64,000 nucleotides of DNA from Planomonospora parontospora (GCA_014647935.1 BMQD01000001.1:558001-622000), one strand, 5' to 3'; positions 9,010 to 20,075 are shown, counted from the stretch's first letter. Numbers and translations: made by a program. The notes: generated from the letters alone by a model not told the origin.

Positions 9010-10137
9010 GTGCGCAGTCCAACCCCCCCTCTCACGCGGTTCATCATGCTGGCCAACGTCGTGGTCGTGGTCATCGCCACCGGGGTCCTGTTCCTGCTGC
9101 CCGACCCGCCCGGGACCGCCGGGCCGTCCGCCCCGGCCTCCGCGCCGGGGCGGCAGGCGCAGGGCGCCGTCCCGACGCCGGCGCCCACCCCGGAGCCGGA
9201 CCTGCCCCCGGCCGACCTGCCCCAGCCGATCACCGCCACCCCGGAGTTCGCCCGGCAGGTGAAGGCCAACGAGGCCGGGATGGTCCCCGTGATCATGTAC
9301 CACCGGATCGTGAAGAAGCGGCGGGCCTCCATCGACCGCACCCCCGACCAGGTGCGCAGGGAGATGGAACGGCTGGCCAGGGACGGCTACGTGCCGGTCA
9401 CCGCCCGGGAGTTCGCCACCGGGCGGATGGACATCCCCGCGGGCAGGCACCCGGTGGTGCTCACCTTCGACGACGGCCACCCCAGCCACTTCGCGCTGGA
9501 CGACGCGGGCATGCCGGTGAAGGACACCGCGGTCGGGATCATCTACCAGGTGGCGAAGAAGTACCCCGGCTTCCGGCCGGTCGCCACCTTCTGGGTCAAC
9601 CGGCAGCCGTTCGGGCTGCAGAGCCGGGCCGACCAGGCACGCGCCGTGCGGTGGCTGTCCTCCCGCGGGTTCGAGGTGGCCAACCACACCTGGAGCCACC
9701 CGTACCTGCCGGGCCTGGCGAAGAAGGGCATCGCCGAGCAGCTGGTCCGCGTCGAGCGGATGCTGAAGGCGCTCGGCGCCGGCCCCTCGGAGACGCTGGC
9801 GCTGCCGTTCGGGGCGATGCCGCGCAAGCGGTCCACCGTGCAGAAGGGCTCCTGGGACGGGACGGGGTTCGCCTTCAAGGCCGTCTTCCTGGCCGGCGCC
9901 CAGCCGTCGGTGTCGCCCTTCGCCAAGGACTACGACTGGCGGGCCGTCCAGCGGATCCAGAGCAACGGCAAGAAGGGCGAGTGCCGCAAGTGGTGCTCGC
10001 AGTACTGGCTGGAGTGGCTGGACAGGCACCCGGGCGAGCGCTACACGGCCGACGGCGACCCCGAACGGATCTCCATCCCGAGGAAACTTCGGGGTAATAT
10101 CAGCTCCAAGCGGAGGGGGCAGGTCAACGCCTATTAG
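9010..10137 (+). CDS. Membrane-anchored polysaccharide deacetylase family protein
   Basis: Protein of 375 residues with one N-terminal membrane segment (about residues 11-30) and a Pro/Ala-rich linker, then an extracellular NodB-like domain. The metal-site motif TFDDG (about residue 155) and the NHTWSHP motif (zinc-binding His residues) are present, as is the entry strand VPVIMYHRI. Family members remove N-acetyl groups from cell-wall glycans or chitin; the substrate here is unknown. The GTG start has GGGAG 5-7 nt upstream. A TAGGGT -10-like hexamer lies at 8965-8970 without a clear -35. It stands alone between polA and rpsA. Confidence 0.85.
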   Translation: MRSPTPPLTRFIMLANVVVVVIATGVLFLLPDPPGTAGPSAPASAPGRQAQGAVPTPAPTPEPDLPPADLPQPITATPEFARQVKANEAGMVPVIMYHRIVKKRRASIDRTPDQVRREMERLARDGYVPVTAREFATGRMDIPAGRHPVVLTFDDGHPSHFALDDAGMPVKDTAVGIIYQVAKKYPGFRPVATFWVNRQPFGLQSRADQARAVRWLSSRGFEVANHTWSHPYLPGLAKKGIAEQLVRVERMLKALGAGPSETLALPFGAMPRKRSTVQKGSWDGTGFAFKAVFLAGAQPSVSPFAKDYDWRAVQRIQSNGKKGECRKWCSQYWLEWLDRHPGERYTADGDPERISIPRKLRGNISSKRRGQVNAY

Positions 10138-10193
10138 GCGTCCCTGTCGCCGTTGCGGCCTTTACGTGCCTCCTGGTGCGGGGTCCTTCCGGA

Positions 10194-10222
10194 TTGACCA
10201 GGCTGCTCTGGTCTCATATGCT
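10194..10222 (+). promoter_or_regulatory. Strong vegetative promoter of rpsA
   Basis: TTGACC (10194-10199), a 17-nt spacer and TATGCT (10217-10222): the best sigma-70-type (HrdB-like) match seen in the window. Start of transcription is expected near 10229, giving a leader of about 145 nt. Confidence 0.8.
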
Positions 10223-10372
10223 GATCGCTGCGCTGTGGGCTCGCGCGTGTCTCGGACGGAGTGGGCTCGCGCTCGATCACGTCGATGCGAACTCCTGTCT
10301 CGGCTGAACGATAAGAAGCCTGCCGCGCGTTCGCCACATCGACATCTGTCCGCGTTCGGAGCAATTCCACAC

Positions 10373-11857
10373 ATGACGAGCAGCACTGAGGCCACCTCGA
10401 GCACCCCGCAGGTAGCGGTCAACGACATCGGCTCTGAGGAAGAGTTCCTCGCAGCGATCGACCTGACCATCAAGTACTTCAACGACGGCGACATCGTCGA
10501 GGGCACCGTCGTCAAGGTCGATCGAGATGAAGTTTTGCTCGACATCGGCTACAAGACCGAGGGTGTGATCCCCTCGCGTGAGCTCTCGATCAAGCATGAT
10601 GTCGACCCGGCGGACGTCGTCGAGGTCGGTGAGCACGTCGAGGCCCTGGTCCTCCAGAAGGAGGACAAGGAAGGCCGTCTGATCCTGTCCAAGAAGCGCG
10701 CTCAGTACGAGCGGGCCTGGGGCACGATCGAGAAGATCAAGGACGAGGACGGCATCGTCACCGGCACGGTCATCGAGGTCGTCAAGGGTGGTCTCATCCT
10801 CGACATCGGCCTGCGCGGCTTCCTCCCGGCCTCCCTGGTCGAGATGCGCCGGGTCCGCGACCTCCAGCCGTACGTCGGCCGCGAGCTCGAGGCGAAGATC
10901 ATCGAGCTGGACAAGAACCGCAACAACGTGGTTCTCTCCCGCCGCGCCTGGCTGGAGCAGACCCAGTCCGAGGTTCGCCAGACGTTCCTCAACACCCTGC
11001 AGAAGGGTCAGGTCCGCAAGGGCGTCGTCTCCTCGATCGTCAACTTCGGTGCGTTCGTGGACCTCGGCGGCGTCGACGGTCTGGTCCACGTCTCCGAGCT
11101 CTCCTGGAAGCACATCGACCACCCCTCCGAGGTCGTCGAGGTGGGCCAGGAGGTCACCGTCGAGGTTCTCGACGTGGACATGGAGCGCGAGCGCGTCTCC
11201 CTGTCGCTCAAGGCGACGCAGGAAGACCCGTGGCAGCAGTTCGCCCGCACCCACCAGATCGGCCAGGTCGTGCCGGGCCGCGTCACCAAGCTGGTGCCGT
11301 TCGGTGCGTTCGTCCGGGTCGAGGAGGGCATCGAGGGCCTGGTCCACATCTCCGAGCTGGCCGAGCGCCACGTCGAGATCCCCGAGCAGGTCGTCCAGGT
11401 CGGCGACGAGATCTTCGTGAAGATCATCGACATCGACCTCGACCGTCGCCGGATCTCGCTCTCGCTCAAGCAGGCCAACGAGGGTGCGATGGGCGCCGAC
11501 GTCGAGTTCGACCCCACGCTGTACGGCATGGCGGCGACCTACGACGACCAGGGCAACTACATCTACCCCGAGGGCTTCGACCCGGAGACCGGCGAGTGGC
11601 TCGAGGGCTTCGACAAGCAGCGCGAGGAGTGGGAGCGGCAGTACGCCGAGGCCCAGACCCGCTTCGAGGCGCACAAGAAGCAGGTCGAGGAGGCCCGCAA
11701 GGCCGAGGCCGAGGCGGGCGAGGCGGCCCCCACGTCCTACTCCGGTGAGACCCCGTCGACCTCCTCCAGCGGCTCCTCCGCTCCGGCGGCCGGCGCCCTC
11801 GCCTCCGACGAGGCTCTCGCGGCTCTGCGCGAGAAGCTCGCGGGCGGCCAGAGCTGA
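10373..11857 (+). CDS. rpsA: 30S ribosomal protein S1
   Basis: mRNA-binding ribosomal protein of 494 residues. Four S1 (OB-fold) repeats begin at about residues 39, 126, 211 and 297; the last two are nearly canonical (VSSIVNFGAFVDLGGVDGL and VTKLVPFGAFVRVEEGIEGL). A Glu/Ala- then Ser/Pro-rich tail follows, as in other actinobacterial S1. The ATG at 10373 is chosen because MTSSTEATSS matches the family start; the frame stays open upstream to 10166 but that part is leader. The ribosome-binding site is poor: GGAG 11 nt before the ATG. The gene is followed by a strong terminator. Confidence 0.97.
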   Translation: MTSSTEATSSTPQVAVNDIGSEEEFLAAIDLTIKYFNDGDIVEGTVVKVDRDEVLLDIGYKTEGVIPSRELSIKHDVDPADVVEVGEHVEALVLQKEDKEGRLILSKKRAQYERAWGTIEKIKDEDGIVTGTVIEVVKGGLILDIGLRGFLPASLVEMRRVRDLQPYVGRELEAKIIELDKNRNNVVLSRRAWLEQTQSEVRQTFLNTLQKGQVRKGVVSSIVNFGAFVDLGGVDGLVHVSELSWKHIDHPSEVVEVGQEVTVEVLDVDMERERVSLSLKATQEDPWQQFARTHQIGQVVPGRVTKLVPFGAFVRVEEGIEGLVHISELAERHVEIPEQVVQVGDEIFVKIIDIDLDRRRISLSLKQANEGAMGADVEFDPTLYGMAATYDDQGNYIYPEGFDPETGEWLEGFDKQREEWERQYAEAQTRFEAHKKQVEEARKAEAEAGEAAPTSYSGETPSTSSSGSSAPAAGALASDEALAALREKLAGGQS

Positions 11858-11902
11858 GGCCTTGAGGCCGCGGTGAAGCAGCAGCAGTAAGCACGGTTCG
11901 CA

Positions 11903-11930
11903 GAAGGGCCCCGCTCCGGCGGGGCCCTTC
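11903..11930 (+). terminator. Terminator of rpsA
   Basis: Perfect 12-bp stem (gaagggccccgc with its complement) around the tetraloop tccg, 45 nt after the rpsA stop. The 220 nt beyond it, up to the GNAT gene, are a GC-rich stretch with recurring cgtcccggga words and no gene. Confidence 0.9.
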
Positions 11931-12138
11931 CGCGTTCCGGGGCGGGGCCGGCCCGGGAGGCTCCGGGCCGTCCCGGGGCCAGAACGTCCCGGGACGCCCC
12001 AGGGCGGTCCTGGCTTGAGGACCTTGCGGACCCCGTGGGGGGCGAGCGTCCCGGACGTCCCGGGACGGCCCTCAGACGCCCGGAGCGGCCCTGCCGGGCG
12101 ATGACGGTGGGGGAATGGCCCCGAGGGAAGTGCGCGGC

Positions 12139-12144
12139 TAAGGT
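12139..12144 (+). promoter_or_regulatory. -10 element of the GNAT gene (leaderless arrangement)
   Basis: TAAGGT ends 6 nt before the GTG start at 12151, and no ribosome-binding site is present, so transcription probably begins at the start codon. No clear -35. Confidence 0.55.
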
Positions 12145-12150
12145 GACGCC

Positions 12151-12606
12151 GTGACGATGATCGAGCGGGCGGAGCCCGCGGAGGCGGGGGAGATCCTCAC
12201 CGTGCAGCGCGCGGCGTACGTGACCGAGGCCCAGCTCTACGGGGACCCGTTCATCCCGCCGCTGGTCGAGTCGGCCGAGCAGGTCCGCCGGGCCGTCGAG
12301 TCGGGCACCGTGCTCGTCGCCCGGGACGGCGGGCGGATCGTCGGCGCGGTCCGGGGTCAGACCTCGGAGACGACCTGCCGGGTCGGGCGGCTGGTGGTCG
12401 CGCCCGACGTGCAGGGCCGGGGGATCGGCGGGGCGCTGCTGGCGGCCCTGCACGAGGAGGTCGCCGAGGCGCTCGCGTTCGACCTGTTCACCGGGCACCT
12501 GTCGGAGGGCAACCTGCGGCTCTACCGCCGCCACGGCTACCGGGAGACCCGCCGGGAGCGGATGAGCGACCACCTCACCCTGGTGCACATGCGCCGCCTG
12601 CTCTGA
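12151..12606 (+). CDS. GNAT-family N-acetyltransferase
   Basis: Small acetyltransferase of 151 residues. The acetyl-CoA binding motif A is clear ([18 protein letters not shown]: VxPxxQGRGIG), preceded by the strand [10 protein letters not shown] and followed by motif B ([17 protein letters not shown]). It acetylates an amine of a small molecule or protein; the substrate cannot be inferred. It stands between rpsA and coaE with its own -10 element. Confidence 0.85.
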   Translation: MTMIERAEPAEAGEILTVQRAAYVTEAQLYGDPFIPPLVESAEQVRRAVESGTVLVARDGGRIVGAVRGQTSETTCRVGRLVVAPDVQGRGIGGALLAALHEEVAEALAFDLFTGHLSEGNLRLYRRHGYRETRRERMSDHLTLVHMRRLL

Positions 12607-12702
12607 GCCGCCCTCCCGCGCCCGCCGTGCGCACGGAGGTGAGCGGACGAGGGGTCCGGGCCCGCGCGCCGGGCCGGGAAGACCGCGGGGGAGCCGTGCC
12701 CG

Positions 12703-12708
12703 TATGCT
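12703..12708 (+). promoter_or_regulatory. -10 element of coaE (leaderless arrangement)
   Basis: TATGCT ends 7 nt before the ATG at 12716. It overlaps the upstream in-frame ATG (12704), which argues against that ATG being the start. Confidence 0.55.
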
Positions 12709-12715
12709 GCGGACC

Positions 12716-13333
12716 ATGCTGAAGGTCGGACTCACCGGCGGGATCGGGTCGGGTAAGAGCGAGGCGTCGCGGCGGCTCTCGGACCGGGGGGCCGTGGTCA
12801 TCGACGCGGACAGGATCGCCCGTGAGGTGGTCGAACCGGGGACCGAGGGGCTGGCGGGGGTCGTCGCGGTCTTCGGAGACGAGGTGCTCCGCGCGGACGG
12901 CTCGCTCGACCGGGAGAGGCTGGGCGCCATCGTCTTCTCCGATTCCGAGAAGCTGGCCGCGCTCAACGGCATCGTCCACCCGCTGGTCGGCGCCCGGGTC
13001 GCCGAGCTGCAGAACCAGGCGGCCGAGGCCGACGAGGCCGCGATCGTGGTGTACGACGTGCCGCTGCTGGTGGAGAACAACCTCGCCCCGATGTACGACG
13101 TGGTGATCGTCGTGGACGCGGCCGACGAGGTGCGCCTGGACCGGCTGACCGGCGCGCGCGGCATGTCCGAGAAGGACGCGCGCGCCCGGATCGCCGCCCA
13201 GGCAGCCCGCGAGGACCGGCTGGCGGTCGCGGACATCGTGATCGGCAACGAGGGCTCACTGGAGGAGCTGGACGCCCGGGTGGACGAGGTGTGGGCGGAG
13301 CTGTCCGCCCGGCGGGCGAGCCGGGCGCGGTAG
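12716..13333 (+). CDS. coaE: Dephospho-CoA kinase
   Basis: Last enzyme of coenzyme A synthesis: ATP-dependent phosphorylation of the ribose 3'-OH of dephospho-CoA. The 205-residue protein starts [16 protein letters not shown] (P-loop at residues 8-15) and carries the family signatures DADRIARE and IVHPLVG and the lid region with RxxxR ([23 protein letters not shown]). Mycobacterial CoaE has a C-terminal UPF0157 fusion; this protein has none. The ATG at 12716 is preferred over 12704 because the protein then begins like its homologues and the -10 TATGCT precedes it. Confidence 0.95.
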   Translation: MLKVGLTGGIGSGKSEASRRLSDRGAVVIDADRIAREVVEPGTEGLAGVVAVFGDEVLRADGSLDRERLGAIVFSDSEKLAALNGIVHPLVGARVAELQNQAAEADEAAIVVYDVPLLVENNLAPMYDVVIVVDAADEVRLDRLTGARGMSEKDARARIAAQAAREDRLAVADIVIGNEGSLEELDARVDEVWAELSARRASRAR

Positions 13334-13452
13334 CGACCGGCTCACCCGGGCCCGTCTCCCGGTCGGGTTCCGGGCGGCCCGCCGACGGCATCGGGCCCGG
13401 TCACGGCCCCGGAGACGCCAGCCCCGGCACCGGGGCCGTCACCGAGGCCGGG

Positions 13453-13665
13453 TCACGCGTAGAGGAACCAGTAGCCGTACTGGGGGGTGCACGTGTACGA
13501 CGTCCACCACCCGTCCTGGATGCCGAGGTTCCCGACCCGGTGGCAGTCCCAGTCGTAGTAGTAGACGTTGCGGAGCGTGGCCGCCTGCGCGGGCGCCGCT
13601 CCGACGGACAGCGCCAGTCCGGTGGCCAGGACGGCAGAGGCGAGCAGAGTCCCTGTCCTGCGCAT
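13453..13665 (-). CDS. Small secreted protein, aromatic-rich, two cysteines
   Basis: Unrecognised protein of 70 residues. A Sec signal peptide (MRRTGTLLASAVLATGLAL, then a cleavage site after AQA) leaves a mature peptide of about 40 residues with six Tyr, four Trp and exactly two Cys that could form one disulfide (WDCHRVGNLGIQDGWW, TCTPQYGYW). AGGAGG lies 5 nt before the ATG, which supports a real gene. Such small secreted proteins recur in filamentous actinobacteria; the role is unknown. Confidence 0.75.
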   Translation of the reverse strand: MRRTGTLLASAVLATGLALSVGAAPAQAATLRNVYYYDWDCHRVGNLGIQDGWWTSYTCTPQYGYWFLYA

Positions 13666-13878
13666 CGATCCTCCTGTGGGGGGCGGAGAACGTCGCCGTA
13701 CGGCGGGCGGCCCTGCGGGCGCCGGCCGGCCGGGGCCTGAAGTATCACACCGGCGGCGTCTCCGGAGGGAGACCGGCCGCCCGTCCCGTTTCCCGGGGCG
13801 CCGTGACCTGGCACGGAGGCGGGGAGGGCCGCGGCGGGCGTGAAACGTTCATCGGCGGCCGGAGAGCGGCCCGGCGGG

Positions 13879-13917
13879 CCGTACGGCCCGCATCCGGAGA
13901 GGATGCGGGCCGTACGG
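13879..13917 (-). terminator. Terminator of the spo0M gene
   Basis: Perfect 17-bp stem (ccgtacggcccgcatcc with its complement) around the 5-nt loop ggaga, 42 nt after the stop of the Spo0M gene on the minus strand. The stretch 13666-13959 holds no other feature besides the ribosome-binding site of the small secreted protein. Confidence 0.85.
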
Positions 13918-13959
13918 GAGGCGGCCGCGCCGGGATGCGGGCCGCAGGCGGGGAGGGGC

Positions 13960-14733
13960 TCAGAACCAGCCGCGCTTCTGGGCCATCGCGTGCAGCCCGG
14001 CGCGCAGGGACTGCTCCACCTGACCGGGGTGGTCGGTGTAGTGGACGGTGAAGCGGTTGTAGGTGTCGTGGCTGGAGTTCAGGAAGCCGCCGCGGGTGTC
14101 GGCCTCCAGGATGACGTCCATCGCGCTCGGACCGGAGATGAAGGTCAGTTCCAGCTCGTTGAAGTGCCGGCTGTACTCGGGGCCCGCGTAATACTCGATC
14201 TCCTGGAAGAACGGCATGCGCGAGCCGTGCAGGGTGCCGCGCTCCAGGTCGGCCTTCTTGAAGCGGAAGCCCATCCGGTCGAGGGCGGCCAGGACGTTCT
14301 CCTGGGCGGGCAGCGGGTTGACGAACAGCGGGTCGAGGTCGCCCTTGTCGAGCGCGCCGGCCAGGGCGAGCTCGGTGGAGACGCCCAGCTTCATGCCGTG
14401 CAGCGGGTGGCCGCCGATGGCGCTGATCGGGGTCTCCCACGGGACGGGGATCTCGAAGGGGACCGACTGACCCGCGCCCGCCGCCAGGTGGAACGGTCCG
14501 GAGGCCTGGTGGCGCAGGAAGCTGTAGGTCGTCTTGTACTCCTCGTCGCCGCTCTCCACCTCCACCACCGCGGTGAAGTCGATGAAGATGCCCTCGACCT
14601 GGTAGTCGTTGCTGCTGCTGCGGAAGTTGACCTGCCCGCGCAGGATCTCGCCGGGGCGGACGTTGGAGTTCTGCAGGATCGTGTCGACCTCGACACCTGC
14701 ACCGAATGCGGCCTTCAGCTTGCGGAACACCAT
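13960..14733 (-). CDS. Sporulation-control protein Spo0M homologue (arrestin-like fold)
   Basis: Cytoplasmic protein of 257 residues matching the SpoOM family across its length: the start VFRKLKAAFGAGVEVDTIL, the strand RPGEILRGQVNF, the stretch VPFEIPVPWETPISAIGG and the C-terminal metal-site-like region. In Bacillus, Spo0M influences sporulation and the cytoskeleton; in actinobacteria its role is not established. It stands alone, with a strong terminator. No regulatory site recognised upstream. Confidence 0.88.
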   Translation of the reverse strand: MVFRKLKAAFGAGVEVDTILQNSNVRPGEILRGQVNFRSSSNDYQVEGIFIDFTAVVEVESGDEEYKTTYSFLRHQASGPFHLAAGAGQSVPFEIPVPWETPISAIGGHPLHGMKLGVSTELALAGALDKGDLDPLFVNPLPAQENVLAALDRMGFRFKKADLERGTLHGSRMPFFQEIEYYAGPEYSRHFNELELTFISGPSAMDVILEADTRGGFLNSSHDTYNRFTVHYTDHPGQVEQSLRAGLHAMAQKRGWF

Positions 14734-14804
14734 CAGGAGACTCCCTGGGTAGATGACGTGCGTGTTCTCAGTGTCGCCCGGCGGACGTCCGCCGGGCGGA
14801 CGTT

Positions 14805-16085
14805 TCAGTGCGCGGTGCCGGCGGGGCCGCCGGCGTCGCCAGTGTGGTCAACGGACGGCCTGGGCCGGCCGTTCCCGGTGCCGAGCTGCGGCAGGATCTG
14901 CGCCATGAGCAGGGTGGACAGCGCGGAGGAGTCCCCGGCCCCGCCCGTGGTCCGGACGACGACGGGCCGGGGGGCGCTCTCGGCGAGCCGGGCCCCCACG
15001 TCCAGGCGGCGGCGGGCCAGCTCGTAGTGGAGCACGGCGCGGTTGTCGCGGTAGGACTCGGCCAGGCGGCGCAGCGCCTTGGCCTCGTTCTCGGCGGAGG
15101 TGAGCTCGGCCCGGCCCCGCGCCTCGATCTCCCAGCGCACCCGCTGGGCCTCGGTCTCGTGCTCCTCCAGCATGCGGGCGACGTCCTTGCGCGCCGTGTT
15201 GGCGGCCGCCCGCACCTCGACGATGCGCGCGTCCCGCGTCTTCTTCGCCCGCTCGATCTCCATGAGCAGCGTGTCGATCCGCCGCTTGCGGGTCAGCTCC
15301 CACTCGCGCTCGAAGGCCGACATCTCCTTGGCGACCTTCTCCCGGGTGGCCAGGTGCTGCTGGTAGGCGTCGGGGAGCTGCACGTCGGGGATGTTGGCGC
15401 CGGTGACCCGCACGCCGTACCGGCCGAGCTGGCGGTTGAGGGCCTCCTGCATGTCGCCCACGTCGGAGCCGCGCAGGTCGTAGGCGCGCTCGGTGTGCAC
15501 CCTGCGGCTGCGCTGGCGGATGGCGTCCTGCACGGCGCTGCTCAGCACGAGGTCGAAGTTGCCCGCCCCGATCGTCCGGACGAAGGCCACCGGGTCGACG
15601 ATGCGGAACTTCAGGAAGAACTCGATGGACTTCAGCGGCACGTTCTCGGCCGTCGGGCAGGCCACGATCGGCGCGGAGTACGGGATCTCGGTGGAGGTGT
15701 CGACCACCGCGTCGACCCGGTCCCAGGGCAGCCAGAGGTAGTGGCGGCCCGGCGGCAGAGTGCCGGTGACGGCGCCCCAGCGGCTGCGCACGCCGGTGGT
15801 GCCCTCCTCGATCTCGATGATCGCCCGGCGCCAGAGCCAGACCGCGGCCACGAGCACGAGGAGCACCGAACCGAGCGCGGCCAGGAAGCCGAACGGTCCG
15901 CCGGCGAACACCGCCGTCCCGGCCAGGTAGAGGGCCAGGAACAGCAGCGCCACCCAGGCGAAGCCCCGGCGGTCCTTGGGGATGACCACCGGGACGAGCT
16001 GGCCGGACTCGCCGCCGCGCAGCAGCTGGCGGATCTCCGACCAGGCCGCCAGGGATTCCTTGATCTTGGAGAACTCTCGGCTCAT
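14805..16085 (-). CDS. SPFH/band-7 domain membrane protein (second of pair)
   Basis: Protein of 426 residues with two adjacent membrane segments near the N-terminus (about residues 43-87), then a band-7/SPFH domain (GTTGVRSRWGAVTGTLPPG, VPLKSIEFFLKFRIVDP) and a long charged coiled coil (about residues 240-360). A short variable tail follows. SPFH proteins such as flotillin and HflK/C form large membrane rings that scaffold proteases or lipids. The gene follows the neighbouring SPFH gene by 4 nt, suggesting a heteromeric complex like HflK-HflC. No protease gene is adjacent. Confidence 0.82.
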   Translation of the reverse strand: MSREFSKIKESLAAWSEIRQLLRGGESGQLVPVVIPKDRRGFAWVALLFLALYLAGTAVFAGGPFGFLAALGSVLLVLVAAVWLWRRAIIEIEEGTTGVRSRWGAVTGTLPPGRHYLWLPWDRVDAVVDTSTEIPYSAPIVACPTAENVPLKSIEFFLKFRIVDPVAFVRTIGAGNFDLVLSSAVQDAIRQRSRRVHTERAYDLRGSDVGDMQEALNRQLGRYGVRVTGANIPDVQLPDAYQQHLATREKVAKEMSAFEREWELTRKRRIDTLLMEIERAKKTRDARIVEVRAAANTARKDVARMLEEHETEAQRVRWEIEARGRAELTSAENEAKALRRLAESYRDNRAVLHYELARRRLDVGARLAESAPRPVVVRTTGGAGDSSALSTLLMAQILPQLGTGNGRPRPSVDHTGDAGGPAGTAH

Positions 16086-16089
16086 GTGC

Positions 16090-17802
16090 TCAGGCCTCTT
16101 CCTGGGCGCGCGGCGCGGCGTCCTGCGCGGCGTTCGGGGCGGTGCTCGGGGCGGTGCTCGGGGCGGTGCCCGACGGGGCGGCGTCCGGGGCGCCGTTCCG
16201 CGCCGCGGTCCCGACGGCGACGGGGGCGGCGGGATCGGCGGGCGGGTTGAGCAGGGCGGAGATCTCCGCCTCCCGCTCGCCGACGCGACGGCCGATCTCG
16301 GTGATGCGGGCGCGGATCGCGGCCATGTCCTCGGCGGAGAACAGCGCCGTCTCGCGCCCGCCGACGAGCTGCTGGGCCAGGGCCAGCAGGTCGATGTCGA
16401 CGTGCTCGCCGACCTGGACCACGCGGGGCAGGTGGGCGGCGACCGACTCCAGCTTGTCGAGCAGGTCCTGCTGGAAGCGGTAGTCGAGGATCTCCGGCGC
16501 CTCGGCGGCGCTCAGCGCCCGGATGTCCAGCGCCTGCGCCTCCAGCAGCGCGGCGTTGGCCTTGGCGGTGGACTCAGCCTCGACCAGCCGCTGACCCGCC
16601 TGGGCCTTGGCCTGGTGGGTGGCGCGCTCCAGCGCGGTGTCCATCCGGGCCTGGTAGCCGGCGATCTCGGCGTGGATGGCCGAGAGCTGCTCCTGCAGCC
16701 CGGCGAGCTCCCGCACCAGGTCGCCCTCGTTCTGCTCCTTGCGCAGCTGGAGTTCGTACTCGTAGGTGTAGGCCTCCTTGGCCACCCGGATCATCTCCGG
16801 GGCGGCCAGGTCCATCCGGTACTCCTGGCTGGACGGCTCGGCGTGGGTGATGTTCACGTCGGTCAGCCGTACGGCGGGCAGGAACTGCTGGTTGAGGCTC
16901 TCCAGCATGCCGAGCGTGCTCTCGCCCACCAGGTCGTAGATGTCCTCGGCGCGCTGGGCGTAGATGAGGGAGCGGGTGACCTCGCTGATCGCGTTCTGCA
17001 GCTTGGCCTGGAAGCCGCCGACCGAGCCGAGCACGAAGATGAACTCTGCCGGGTCCTCGATCCGGAACTGCAGGAACAGGTCCACGCTGGCCTTGACGCC
17101 CTGCTGGGTCGGGGCCTCGCGGATGGGCGCGTTGAACGGGTACTCGCGGGTGGTGTTGACGATGTAGCTGACCCGCTTCCACGGGTTGAGCAGCGTCACC
17201 CGGCCGGGCTCGGCGATCTGCACGAGCTTGCCGAACTTGGTGATCAGCGCCTTGCAGCCCTCGGGGACCATGACCACGCTCCGGCGCCACCACAGGAACG
17301 CGGCGGCCAGCGCGAGCACCGCCCAGTAGTGCACGCCGAACAGCACCCGGGCGCCGTCCGGCAGCCCGGTGGCGACCAGGCCGGCCAGGCCGAGCGCGGC
17401 CAGCAGGACCAGCGGGAGGACCACCCGGGCCGTGGTGCCCTTGGGGATCACCACGGGGGAGATGACGTGGACGGCCTCGCCGTTCGGGCCGCGCTCGCTG
17501 AAGCTGCGGTTGACGATCTCCCCGGCCTCGTTCAGCGACGAGCCGCGGGCCTCGATGACGGTGCCCACGGACGTGCCCTGGTCGCGGGCCGCCGCGAAGT
17601 CGGAGGGGTTGAGCGAGAAACCCCGCTCCCCGGACCCCTGCTCGGCGCCCTGGCCCGGGCCCTGACCGGCCGCCCTGCCCGCGAACTGGCCGGCGAACTG
17701 GCCCGCGACCTGACCGGCGACCTGGCGCGGGTCGCCTCCCTGCCCGATCGCCTGGGCCGCCGCCATGGCAGCCTGCCTGGCGGCCTCTCTTGGCCGGGAC
17801 AT
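16090..17802 (-). CDS. SPFH/band-7 domain membrane protein (first of pair)
   Basis: Protein of 570 residues. An Ala/Gly/Gln-rich N-terminal region (about 70 residues with repeats such as GQVAGQFAGQFAG) is followed by two hydrophobic segments, a band-7 domain (VPEGCKALITKFGKLVQIAEPG, SVDLFLQFRIEDPAEF), a coiled coil (about residues 330-480) and a low-complexity Ala/Pro tail. GGAGG lies 4-5 nt before the ATG at 17802; a GTG one codon earlier is also possible. First gene of a two-gene operon, divergent from uvrB. Confidence 0.8.
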   Translation of the reverse strand: MSRPREAARQAAMAAAQAIGQGGDPRQVAGQVAGQFAGQFAGRAAGQGPGQGAEQGSGERGFSLNPSDFAAARDQGTSVGTVIEARGSSLNEAGEIVNRSFSERGPNGEAVHVISPVVIPKGTTARVVLPLVLLAALGLAGLVATGLPDGARVLFGVHYWAVLALAAAFLWWRRSVVMVPEGCKALITKFGKLVQIAEPGRVTLLNPWKRVSYIVNTTREYPFNAPIREAPTQQGVKASVDLFLQFRIEDPAEFIFVLGSVGGFQAKLQNAISEVTRSLIYAQRAEDIYDLVGESTLGMLESLNQQFLPAVRLTDVNITHAEPSSQEYRMDLAAPEMIRVAKEAYTYEYELQLRKEQNEGDLVRELAGLQEQLSAIHAEIAGYQARMDTALERATHQAKAQAGQRLVEAESTAKANAALLEAQALDIRALSAAEAPEILDYRFQQDLLDKLESVAAHLPRVVQVGEHVDIDLLALAQQLVGGRETALFSAEDMAAIRARITEIGRRVGEREAEISALLNPPADPAAPVAVGTAARNGAPDAAPSGTAPSTAPSTAPNAAQDAAPRAQEEA

Positions 17803-17947
17803 CACACCTCCGAGGGGATCACATACTAAAAACCGGACATATCGCTTACATCATGCCTTGTGGGCGTGAGCCCGCAGGACAGTGAACGGCACCCGGCTTG
17901 CGGTCCGCTTGCCGGACGGTTGAACAAGGATTGTCGGTGCTGCCGCC

Positions 17948-17953
17948 TACAGT
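17948..17953 (+). promoter_or_regulatory. -10 element of uvrB (leaderless arrangement)
   Basis: TACAGT ends 7 nt before the GTG at 17961. Upstream, TTGAACAAGGATTGT (17920-17934) has only half of a LexA-type CGAAC-N4-GTTCG site, so I do not call an SOS box. Confidence 0.5.
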
Positions 17954-17960
17954 GGGACAG

Positions 17961-20075
<2,115 letters not shown>

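Noticed and set aside
6145-10029. Minus-strand open frame of 1294 codons opposite polA
   Set aside because: It is the antisense frame of polA and the deacetylase gene in GC-rich DNA; the encoded sequence is low-complexity Arg/Gly/Leu with no domain, and the plus-strand genes are certain.
17920-17934. Possible LexA/SOS box upstream of uvrB
   Set aside because: Only the left half (GAAC) agrees with the actinobacterial CGAAC-N4-GTTCG consensus; the right half does not.
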